Shown piece after piece: positions 6,819 to 14,907 of a stretch of DNA of 64,000 bases; the stretch's first letter is position 1, and every line of letters starts with the position of its first letter. The stretch lies in contig JBKCOJ010000015.1 in NCBI GenBank assembly GCA_046309815.1, positions 1 through 64,000 on the forward strand, in the 5' to 3' direction. The position numbers and the translations under genes are program-made. The notes beneath the pieces are model-generated. The model did no database searches. It was not told where the DNA came from and saw nothing but the letters and a program-made list of their open reading frames with translations. Origin of the DNA: CAITNM01 sp021298215 (GTDB taxonomy: Bacteria; Pseudomonadota; Alphaproteobacteria; Paracaedibacterales; CAITNM01).

Positions 6819-8813
6819 TTAACCCTCCAGTTTAGAAAAATTAGCAAACGCATTCAGCGTTGCTTGCAACATGCCCAACAAATTTAATCGATTTTGCTGG
6901 ATATTTAAATCATCGTCCATGACTTTAGCGTGATCGAAAAAGTTATCAATTACTGGCTTTAGGCTAGCAACTAATGTCATTGCTTCTTTAAACGCAAACG
7001 TTTTTAAGTGTGCATCAATTTTAGGCATTGTCTGCATTAGTTCAGCATAAAGAGCACGCTCAACATCAAGAACAAAAAACTTTTCATCAGGCTTATTAAT
7101 TTGTGTGCCTTTTAAAATACCAATAACACGACGGTAGGCACTAAGAAGAAAAGTACCTGTTTCGCTTTGCAGCAAATCTTTTAGTGCACGGGCACGCTCA
7201 ACTGTTTGCCAAATATCATCTAAAGGTTTATCTAGCACCGCATGCACATGATCAGCTGGCATTTCAGCTTTCAAAAAGGCAGACAAACGCTCTGTAATAA
7301 AAGATGCAACGGTTTCAATAACATCTGACTTTAAAGAAACTTTTTGCTGTTGGTATGACTGCACTGACTTTTCTAGCCAGTTTCGCAAAGAATTGGGGGT
7401 ATTTTTTTGCAACATTAATCGAATGATACCCAGCGCACTACGACGCAACCCATATGGATCTTTAGAGCCTGAGGGCTTCATACCGATGCCAAAAAATCCG
7501 ACGAGATTATCCACCTTATCTAACAACGATAACGTCCAACTTATGTCATCCACTGGACATGCATCGTTCGCACCTTGTGGTTGATAATAACCTTTAAGGG
7601 CAATCGCTATATCTGCAGGCACACCTTGCGCTTTGGCATAAATTTCGCCCATAACGCCTTGAAGTTCAGGGAATTCACCCACCATTTGCGTTAGCAAGTC
7701 ACACTTAGAAAGCATCGCTGCTTGCTGTACTTTGGGATCCGTTGCGCAATATTCTAAGCGTTGCACTTTTTGATATACGGAACCTAAATCAGCGTGGAAA
7801 ATGATATTTTTTAGAGCATCAAGACGGCTTTCCAAGGGCGCTTTCATATCTTGATCATAAAAGAATGCGGCATCACTGAGGCGCGCACGCAAGACTCGTT
7901 CATAGCCAGCTGTCATATGCTCATTAATAGGAACATTAGCAACGAAGCCAAAATGCGGAGCAAATGTATCTTTCTTTAGGATAGTGAAATATTTTTGATG
8001 CACACGCATGGACGTGCTGAGAACAGCTCCTGGAAGATGCATAAATTTATCATCGATTTTTCCAAGCCCGACAAAAGGATATTCAACAAGGCCAGCAACT
8101 TCGTCTAGCAACGTTTCATCAGCCACAAAGGTTAACTGATTTGTTTGGCAAATTTTTTGCAGATCGTTTTGAATAGCGAAGCGACGTTCTTCAAGATCAA
8201 GCATCACATGAGCTGCATTCAAGCTTTGGCGATACTGCGCAAAACTGGTTACTGTAATTTGCTGTGGATTTAAAAAGCGATGACCAAAGGTGAGATTATT
8301 TGTTTTTAAACCTGCCGCTGGCACGTCAAAAATAATTTCTTTTCCATCTAATACACAGCAAATATTACGAATAGGACGAACCCAAGTATGTTCAGCGCCC
8401 GGCCATCGCATAGATGTAGGCCAAGGCATGGAGCGTAATACCTTATCTAGGATGCTTGGCAATAATTCCTGAAGAGGTTTTCCCTGTTGCTGAATTTTTG
8501 CAAACCAATAGCCATTTTCCTGAATCAGTTCATTTTGAGGAACGCCAGATGATTTTAAAAATCCTTGCAACGCTGCATCTGGAGCGCCCACTTTAGGACC
8601 GCGACGTTCTTCTAAAATTGTTTCCGAAGACGCGGCGATATCTGCCGCGTGAAGCGTCATGCGTCTTGGACCAATGAATGCTTCAGGATTACTGCTGCAT
8701 TTTAATTTAAGACTTTCAAATTCTTGAACGAATAATTGTAGAAAATCAATCTTTGCTTGGCGCTGCATGCGCGCTGGAATTTCTTCCATAAAAATCTCAA
8801 GACATAGTTCCAT
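6819..8813 (-). CDS. glyS: Glycine--tRNA ligase beta subunit
   Basis: 664 aa from the ATG at 8813, beginning MELCLEIFMEEIPARM, the standard N-terminus of GlyS. A GTG 15 bases upstream would overlap glyQ and adds non-family residues. It forms the alpha2-beta2 glycyl-tRNA synthetase with GlyQ; the beta chain carries the tRNA-binding body, an HD-like domain, and a C-terminal anticodon-binding (DALR-type) domain. Recognisable segments are LEERRGPKVGAPDAA, GHRFL, EYPFVGLGK and KDPYGLRRSALGIIR near the middle. The length is near the usual 680-700. It directly follows glyQ (2-base gap). Confidence 0.93.
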   Translation of the reverse strand: MELCLEIFMEEIPARMQRQAKIDFLQLFVQEFESLKLKCSSNPEAFIGPRRMTLHAADIAASSETILEERRGPKVGAPDAALQGFLKSSGVPQNELIQENGYWFAKIQQQGKPLQELLPSILDKVLRSMPWPTSMRWPGAEHTWVRPIRNICCVLDGKEIIFDVPAAGLKTNNLTFGHRFLNPQQITVTSFAQYRQSLNAAHVMLDLEERRFAIQNDLQKICQTNQLTFVADETLLDEVAGLVEYPFVGLGKIDDKFMHLPGAVLSTSMRVHQKYFTILKKDTFAPHFGFVANVPINEHMTAGYERVLRARLSDAAFFYDQDMKAPLESRLDALKNIIFHADLGSVYQKVQRLEYCATDPKVQQAAMLSKCDLLTQMVGEFPELQGVMGEIYAKAQGVPADIAIALKGYYQPQGANDACPVDDISWTLSLLDKVDNLVGFFGIGMKPSGSKDPYGLRRSALGIIRLMLQKNTPNSLRNWLEKSVQSYQQQKVSLKSDVIETVASFITERLSAFLKAEMPADHVHAVLDKPLDDIWQTVERARALKDLLQSETGTFLLSAYRRVIGILKGTQINKPDEKFFVLDVERALYAELMQTMPKIDAHLKTFAFKEAMTLVASLKPVIDNFFDHAKVMDDDLNIQQNRLNLLGMLQATLNAFANFSKLEG

Positions 8814-8815
8814 GG

Positions 8816-9679
8816 CTATCCTATCCACGCTTCACAAGAGGACTTTGCAAGATTACGTACGCGCGCCATATAAGCGGCTCTTTCAGTAACGCTAATCACG
8901 CCGCGTGCATTCAACATATTAAATAAATGGTTAGCTTTTAAGCATTGTTCATAAGCCGGCAAAATAAGCTTTTTATCAAGCAAGCTTAAACATTCTTTTT
9001 CGGCATCACTAAAATGACGCAGCAACATTTCCACATCTGCATGCTCAAAATTGTAAGCTGAAAATTCTTGTTCTGACCTTAAAAAAACATCACGATAAGT
9101 AAGACATTCAGCGCCGGACTTACCGTTCCAATTAATATCAAAATGGCTTTCAACGCCCTGAACAATCGTTGCAATTCTTTCTAATCCATATGTAAGCTCG
9201 ACAGGCACAGGATCACACACGATGCCACCAACCTGTTGAAAATAGGTATATTGGGTAATTTCCATTCCATCACACCAAACTTCCCAACCAAGGCCCGCCG
9301 CACCTAAAGAGGGGTTTTCCCAATCATCTTCAACAAAGCGCATATCATGGCGATTTAGATCAAAGCCTATCGTCCTTAAGCTTTCGAGATATAGCTCCTG
9401 AGGATTTATGGGACACGGCTTCAACAAAACTTGAAACTGATAATATAATTGAGTGCGGTTTGGATTTTCGCCATATCTACCATCGGTTGGTCGACGGCAA
9501 GGTTGTACATATGCTGTATTCCAAAGATCAGGGCCAAGAGCACGAATTAGCGTTGCTGGATGGGAGGTACCTGCACCAACTTCGAGGTCATATGGTTGCA
9601 AAATAACACAACCATAATTTGCCCAATATTGCTGTAAACGAAGAATAATTTCTTGAAATGAGATAGGTTGATTATTCAT
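8816..9679 (-). CDS. glyQ: Glycine--tRNA ligase alpha subunit
   Basis: 287 aa, the class II catalytic subunit that activates glycine and charges tRNA-Gly together with GlyS. The N-terminal SFQEIILRLQQYWANYGCVI, QPYDLEVGAGTSHPATLIRA and YVQPCRRPTDGRYGENPNR are hallmark GlyQ sequence, followed by GWEVWCDGMEITQYTYFQQ. The length is typical (about 300). It lies between pgi (19 bases upstream) and glyS (2 bases downstream) in the same direction. Confidence 0.96.
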   Translation of the reverse strand: MNNQPISFQEIILRLQQYWANYGCVILQPYDLEVGAGTSHPATLIRALGPDLWNTAYVQPCRRPTDGRYGENPNRTQLYYQFQVLLKPCPINPQELYLESLRTIGFDLNRHDMRFVEDDWENPSLGAAGLGWEVWCDGMEITQYTYFQQVGGIVCDPVPVELTYGLERIATIVQGVESHFDINWNGKSGAECLTYRDVFLRSEQEFSAYNFEHADVEMLLRHFSDAEKECLSLLDKKLILPAYEQCLKANHLFNMLNARGVISVTERAAYMARVRNLAKSSCEAWIG

Positions 9680-9698
9680 GCATCATGCTTTCGTCGAA

Positions 9699-10898
9699 TT
9701 AACTATTTTTATCATTTAAAAACTTTAAAGCCAAGACTTTACCTTCTTCAACTGCAGGTTGATCGAATGGATTTACTTCCCAGATTTGAGAGACGACTAG
9801 TGTTTCGAGCACGGCATTTATCATTAATTGACCTAAATAATAGGTATTAATTGTTGGTATAGTAACCAATCGCAAAGGCAAATTATGGGCACGCATTGTT
9901 TCATAAGTTGCACGCATTTCTGCATTTAATAATTGTTTCAAACTATGATGACGCAGCGGTTGATAAGAAGGGTGATCAATACCTAAATCAACCACCTCAA
10001 AATCTGCTTTTTCTTGTGTTTCTAAAAAGGTAAAAAATTTATCTTGCGGGCCGTCTAAATATAGCTGTAATTGGGAATGCTGGTCGGTAGCGCCCAAAGC
10101 TTGAATAGGCGTTGAACCAAAACGAGCACCATCTTTATTCTTTTTTCCTAAGCTTTCTCCCCATAACTGAGCAAACCAAGCGCCATATAATTTTAGTTTA
10201 TCTGCATAGGAAAAAACCACAGGATGCAATTTAGTTTCCGCGAGGAAGCATGCGGTATCCATAACTGCACAAGAGGACCCAACTTCAAATGTTTTTAATG
10301 CATCTTGTGCGCCTCGTGTGAAGGCTGACATGTCTAAGCCTGCCAATAAACCTAGAAGCATACCAACTTCTGCAAACACAGCAAAACGTCCACCTATTTG
10401 TGTATGATGAGGCACCACCAGAGTGGCGTTATTCTGAGCAAAGGTATGCAAAGCATTGCCATCTGTTTGCGTGATGATAACAAGATGATCTTGCAGATTT
10501 AGTTTTTTCTTATCATAAATTTTTTTGAGCGTTGCAAGTTGCACCAATGTCTCAGCTGTATTCCCTGATTTTGATACAACTAAAAGGCCTGTTTTGCTGA
10601 AATCGATATTTTTTAGACGCTTTGTGAAAGTATCTGGGTCAATGTTGTCAAAAAATATAACTTCTTTAGCTGGCTCATCGATTAAAGCATATAAAGCTTG
10701 AGGACCAAGGCTTGATCCGCCAGTTCCCAAATGAATAATTTGAGGAAATTTGCTTAATTTATTAAGAGCATCTTTGTAAGAATCAGGAGAAAATTCGGCC
10801 TGAAGATAATTATATAAAGGGAGGGATTTTACAAAATCTTTAAAATCATTAGATAAACTAGATTCTTTTTTAGAGAAACTTAAACAATAATTTAACAT
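9699..10898 (-). CDS. pgi: Glucose-6-phosphate isomerase, compact form
   Basis: 399 aa; interconverts glucose-6-phosphate and fructose-6-phosphate in the cytosol. Sugar-phosphate site motifs are LGTGGSSLGPQAL (near 57) and SKSGNTAETL, then GGRFAVFAEVG, the catalytic Glu in WGESLGKK and the catalytic His in DQHSQLQLYLDG. It is about 150 residues shorter than the E. coli enzyme; the compact form is known in alphaproteobacteria. The start codon overlaps the stop of the upstream M16 peptidase by one base. It implies some hexose metabolism is kept, alongside rpiB nearby. Confidence 0.93.
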   Translation of the reverse strand: MLNYCLSFSKKESSLSNDFKDFVKSLPLYNYLQAEFSPDSYKDALNKLSKFPQIIHLGTGGSSLGPQALYALIDEPAKEVIFFDNIDPDTFTKRLKNIDFSKTGLLVVSKSGNTAETLVQLATLKKIYDKKKLNLQDHLVIITQTDGNALHTFAQNNATLVVPHHTQIGGRFAVFAEVGMLLGLLAGLDMSAFTRGAQDALKTFEVGSSCAVMDTACFLAETKLHPVVFSYADKLKLYGAWFAQLWGESLGKKNKDGARFGSTPIQALGATDQHSQLQLYLDGPQDKFFTFLETQEKADFEVVDLGIDHPSYQPLRHHSLKQLLNAEMRATYETMRAHNLPLRLVTIPTINTYYLGQLMINAVLETLVVSQIWEVNPFDQPAVEEGKVLALKFLNDKNS

Positions 10899-12244
10899 TA
10901 CAGACCTAGAACTTCTTGATAATTACGCTTGGGCATTTTGCCTTTAGGATAAAAACGAGCAATAACAATGGGAGGCTTTTCCAAAACAAGATGAAGCATT
11001 TCATGAGTTTGCTTAACTGTTATACTTTGGAGAAAATCCTCGTATTTAGAAATTGCCTCCACTGGAAAACCGGATAAAACACTATTTGCCAAAGCCATTA
11101 GGAAGGCTTCTCCATCCATAGAAAAGGCAAATATATTGCATGCTTCTTTCTTTGCTTTATTAAAGTCTTTCTCAATTAACCCTTTTTTCAAAAATTTATG
11201 AAGCTGCTCAAATAAAAATTTTTCGGCTTTTTCAACATTCATCTCTGGAGAAAGAATAAGATTAAAGGTAAACTCCATGTCATTTCTTCCGCAAGAGTAA
11301 TCACACTCAACTCCTAGCGCTAATCGCTTTTCTTTAACCATTTGCTTTGTAAGTAATCTTGAATCAGAGCCAGTTAACGTAGCCTCTAACATGCGCATTG
11401 CTAAATATGCTTCAGGTTTTTCTATAAGCGTAGGAACACGATATGCTATTTTTATATAAATGTTCTCAGCTTTCGGATTTTCCTGTTCGATTGTTGTTGT
11501 TAACCCTTCACGATCTGGTTCAACGGCACGGTCTACTACAGGTAATTCTTTTGCGTTAATGCTTAAAAATTTTTTTTCAACTAAAGGCAAAACATACGCC
11601 AAATCATATGGGCCCACCACAACTATTGTTGCGTTATTAGGTATGTACCATTTTTTATAATGGTCTTTCAGTGCATCGATTGTATATGCCTTGATATGCG
11701 ATTCATAGCCTATCGGAAAAATACCATAGGGATGCGCTGTATATAGCGCTCTTCTATAGATTTCTGAGCTTTTTCCTAAAGGATGATTACCTAAGCGCAT
11801 CTTACGTTCTTCTAACACTACTTTTTGCTCAGGCAAAAAATCTTCTTCTTGTAATTCTAAATTTTCCATACGATCAGCTTCTATATCCAAAATCGTTTCT
11901 AGATATTCAGCAGGCAGAGAAAACGTATAAACGGTTGTATCAAAGTTCGTATGAGCGTTTAAAAAACCTCCACAGCTATTAATAATTCTATCAAGAGAAT
12001 CTTTAGGGTACTTAGAAGATCCTTTAAACATCATATGCTCTAGCATATGGGATAATCCTAACAAGTAAACAGGATCGTCAGCCGTGCCAACGCCATATTT
12101 TGTGAGAACAGTCACTGATGGCAAGATAGGATTTTGAAAAACAATTACTTTCAAACCGTTTGATAATGTTGCTGTTTGAGGAGCAATCTTTGAATGCAAC
12201 GGACAAAGAAAAAAACCTATAAGTAATATAGCAATATATTTCAT
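10898..12244 (-). CDS. M16 family zinc peptidase, active subunit
   Basis: 448 aa, with an N-terminal signal sequence (about residues 1-18) so probably periplasmic. The inverted zinc motif HxxEH is present as HMLEH within LSHMLEHMMFKGS (near 66), with the distal Glu expected in the EERKMRLGNHP region. A second M16 half follows (residues about 190-400) with KAENIYIKIAYRVP. Together with the adjacent inactive homologue it should form a heterodimer like the mitochondrial processing peptidase or bacterial M16B pairs. Start overlaps the upstream gene by 4 bases. Likely clears peptides or processes envelope proteins; substrate unknown. Confidence 0.88.
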   Translation of the reverse strand: MKYIAILLIGFFLCPLHSKIAPQTATLSNGLKVIVFQNPILPSVTVLTKYGVGTADDPVYLLGLSHMLEHMMFKGSSKYPKDSLDRIINSCGGFLNAHTNFDTTVYTFSLPAEYLETILDIEADRMENLELQEEDFLPEQKVVLEERKMRLGNHPLGKSSEIYRRALYTAHPYGIFPIGYESHIKAYTIDALKDHYKKWYIPNNATIVVVGPYDLAYVLPLVEKKFLSINAKELPVVDRAVEPDREGLTTTIEQENPKAENIYIKIAYRVPTLIEKPEAYLAMRMLEATLTGSDSRLLTKQMVKEKRLALGVECDYSCGRNDMEFTFNLILSPEMNVEKAEKFLFEQLHKFLKKGLIEKDFNKAKKEACNIFAFSMDGEAFLMALANSVLSGFPVEAISKYEDFLQSITVKQTHEMLHLVLEKPPIVIARFYPKGKMPKRNYQEVLGL

Positions 12245-13548
12245 TCACCCACCGCAAACACAACAAATTGATCTAATTTTAAGAATCGTTTTAATGCTTC
12301 ATTCACCTCATCAGCCGTTAATGCAGATATTTTTTCAATAATTACATTATGAAAATCAACTGGACGACCATCACGTTGATATTTTGTTAGTCTTGCTGCT
12401 ATGTGCTGTGTTGAAGCAAAAGAACGTTTATAGTTTCCGAGAAAACTTTTCTTCACTGTTTCTATTAACTCTGCGGGAATGCCATTTTGGTAAGTATCTG
12501 CTAGCACTTCTTTAATAGCTTGTAGCGTTTGATTAACTGTTTCTGTTTGGGTAGAAGTTTGAATACAAAAAGCCTTAAAATGATCTTGCTGAGTAAAACC
12601 AGCCCCAATACCATAAGTTAAGCCTTTTTCTTCTCGAATTTTTTTCCACAAAATGCCTATACCCGGATTACTTAAGCATCCCATAGCAATTTGCAGGGCA
12701 AAAAAGTCAGGGTGGTTTATATCTATTCCTTCATGCATCATACGGATAACCGTTTGAGGTACGGAAAATTTTCGCGAATGCATCTCATACGGTCCAGTTA
12801 TTTTATGATCTGCCGGTAAATTAATTTTCCCTGTCTTTGGTAAAGCCTGCACAATGCTAGAAAGCTGGTTTATAAAAACTTCTTCATCAAACTCACCACA
12901 TACTCCAATAATAAGATTTTCTTGAGAAAAATATGCCTTCATATACGATTTTAAATCACTACCCTTAATATTCTTTAGACTTTTAAGATATGTTGCCTGC
13001 AAAGCGCCATAAGGATGATTTGCCAATAGTGTTTCTTTTATGAATTCTCCTAATTGAGCATCTGGTGATTGCAGCGTTTGCATAGCTACTGCTGTTATTT
13101 CGTTTTTAAACCGCGTTAAGTCTTTTTCAAGAAAGCGAGACTCTAAAAGAAGTTCTTTCAATAAAGAAATAAGTTCCGAGAGTTTATTTGATGGACATCT
13201 CCCCATAATGACAAAATCATCATCATCAGAATTGCACGACACGGCAACATTATGTTCAGACGCGTAATCTTGCAGTTGCTCACGAGTTTTTTTATTTGTA
13301 GCTTCGCCTATGGATTTAGAAAGCAAAGCAACCAAGGCCTCTTTGTTTTTAGGAGATAATTTTTCTCCAGCATTTTTAAAGCACAATTGAATTGTAACGA
13401 CGCCCACTCCTTGAAAAGGAGATACTCGTACTGTTTTATCAGCAATTTTTAGATCTTTAACAATAACGTTAAAGCTAGTTGGCTGTTCAGATCGTAAAAG
13501 CGAAGAGGCTACAACAACGCAGAAAATGATACTTTTTATTAGTCTCAT
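12241..13548 (-). CDS. M16 family peptidase-like protein, non-catalytic subunit
   Basis: 435 aa with a signal peptide (residues 1-20). It has the M16 fold but the HxxEH site is absent; the equivalent stretch reads ALVALLSKSIGEATN. The C-terminal half keeps the conserved substrate-binding Arg-Tyr type motif in REEKGLTYGIGAG. In M16B pairs the partner without zinc supplies this site, so it is probably the partner of the downstream active gene, with which it overlaps by 4 bases. It also overlaps the upstream DUF3035 lipoprotein gene by 4 bases. Confidence 0.85.
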   Translation of the reverse strand: MRLIKSIIFCVVVASSLLRSEQPTSFNVIVKDLKIADKTVRVSPFQGVGVVTIQLCFKNAGEKLSPKNKEALVALLSKSIGEATNKKTREQLQDYASEHNVAVSCNSDDDDFVIMGRCPSNKLSELISLLKELLLESRFLEKDLTRFKNEITAVAMQTLQSPDAQLGEFIKETLLANHPYGALQATYLKSLKNIKGSDLKSYMKAYFSQENLIIGVCGEFDEEVFINQLSSIVQALPKTGKINLPADHKITGPYEMHSRKFSVPQTVIRMMHEGIDINHPDFFALQIAMGCLSNPGIGILWKKIREEKGLTYGIGAGFTQQDHFKAFCIQTSTQTETVNQTLQAIKEVLADTYQNGIPAELIETVKKSFLGNYKRSFASTQHIAARLTKYQRDGRPVDFHNVIIEKISALTADEVNEALKRFLKLDQFVVFAVGE

Positions 13549-14162
13549 CTATGTTCTCTGAGTTGCTCTATTCTATCCGCATTAATGATACCCTTTTCAT
13601 CCTCTAACTCTACAGCCTGCTGCTTTTCATCAACTTCTGCGCGTTCTGCTGATGTTTCGTGATGTTCAGCTGATTCGTGCTTTAGCTGCTCTTTTAATTT
13701 TTCAACAGGTCTTTCTTTATTTTTGTTTGAATTGATAGATTTTGCGTTTTTAATAAATTCTTTTTTCCAAGCGTTAAGTTTATTTTCTGCATCGCTATCC
13801 CCACCTTCTTTTGCTTCTTCATCTATTTTTTTACGAATAGATTCATCTGCTGAACCGGTTTTGTCTTTTAAATCTTGTTTACTTGTTTCAGAAAGAGCTG
13901 CTTCTGATGCATCGCCACCTATAACTTTTTGGGCTTTAGCCGCAGATGCATTTAGTGGAATACTTTTACCGTCTTTGTCTTTTGTTCTAGGAGGCATCAG
14001 TTTATAATTTGGCGGCACTTCCAATGGATCATTTTGTTTAATGTTGAACTCATCTGCTTGATAGTGATCCATACCCAAAGTGCTTTTCACGCTTTCGCAC
14101 GCAGTTAGAAGTAACGGTATTCCAATTAGAGCAAGAAATTTATGCATATAGCTTAATGTCAT
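13545..14162 (-). CDS. DUF3035 lipoprotein (BamF-type)
   Basis: 205 aa lipoprotein with lipobox LTAC (C22, or C17 if the internal ATG five codons in is used). Immediately after comes the DUF3035 signature: DEFNIKQNDPLEVPPNYKLM followed by PPR. The family is an accessory of the alphaproteobacterial Bam complex (BamF) and is commonly found next to M16 peptidases, as here. The C-terminal half (about 90-205) is highly charged, Lys/Glu-rich and probably coiled coil, more extended than usual. First gene of the overlapping operon that runs down to 5302. No strong ribosome binding site separates the two possible starts. Confidence 0.75.
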   Translation of the reverse strand: MTLSYMHKFLALIGIPLLLTACESVKSTLGMDHYQADEFNIKQNDPLEVPPNYKLMPPRTKDKDGKSIPLNASAAKAQKVIGGDASEAALSETSKQDLKDKTGSADESIRKKIDEEAKEGGDSDAENKLNAWKKEFIKNAKSINSNKNKERPVEKLKEQLKHESAEHHETSAERAEVDEKQQAVELEDEKGIINADRIEQLREHR

Positions 14163-14224
14163 ATTTACTGTCTACAATTTAAGAAAGGCTCACGAAAAAA
14201 GCAAGAAATTAACAAAAACTAAGA

Positions 14225-14680
14225 TCAATTATCATATAACTCGTCATTAACGCCATCAATTGTCTCAACACGAAGCTCATGCCTTCCGCCTGTTTCAAAA
14301 GTAGCAGATAGAAATATTTGGATCATTTCTTGCGCTTGCTCAAACGATGTGTAATCTGCAGCTATGCATAAAATATTTGCATTGTTATGAGTGCGCGCGC
14401 TCTGCGCCATGGATTTGTTAAGACACAATGCTGCATATACGCCTTTGTAGCGATTTGCCGTAATGGACACGCCAATACCGCTTCGACAAATAAGAATGCC
14501 AAAATCAACCGCACGATCTTGAACTTTTTTAGCGACTAAATGCGCAAATTCTGCGTAGTTTGAACTTTGCTGATCGAAGGCACCAACATCAACCCACTTA
14601 ATTTTATCAGCACCTGATGCTTTAATTTTTTCCTTAAGCTCAAATCCTCCGTGATCTGAGCCAATGGCAATGTTTAACAT
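14225..14680 (-). CDS. rpiB: Ribose-5-phosphate isomerase B
   Basis: 151 aa from the ATG at 14680 (MLNIAIGSDHGGFELK), chosen over an in-frame TTG at 14701 because the family begins here; GGGGG lies upstream. It converts ribose-5-phosphate to ribulose-5-phosphate in the pentose phosphate pathway. The N-terminal SDHGGFELK, the catalytic Cys in GILICRSGIGVSI and the anion-hole GxGxSI are present, followed by NKGVYAALC-like RYKGVYAALC and the THNNANIL segment. Length is standard. It stands 62 bases upstream of the DUF3035 gene on the same strand. Confidence 0.94.
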   Translation of the reverse strand: MLNIAIGSDHGGFELKEKIKASGADKIKWVDVGAFDQQSSNYAEFAHLVAKKVQDRAVDFGILICRSGIGVSITANRYKGVYAALCLNKSMAQSARTHNNANILCIAADYTSFEQAQEMIQIFLSATFETGGRHELRVETIDGVNDELYDN

Positions 14681-14907
14681 CACATATACCCCCACAAACA
14701 ATGCATAAAATTTTACAAAATATTTAAGTTTTTACAAGTAAAAATATTTTAAAATTTTAATAATTATCGAACTAAAAGACTAGGAGACAGCAAAAAATCA
14801 GGTTTGCGATTCAAGAAAATATCGTGTAATAATCAATTCGAATACTTATATTTATGTATAACTCTTAAATTATAGAGTACTATACACCCTTTCAAGAATG
14901 GTCAGAA

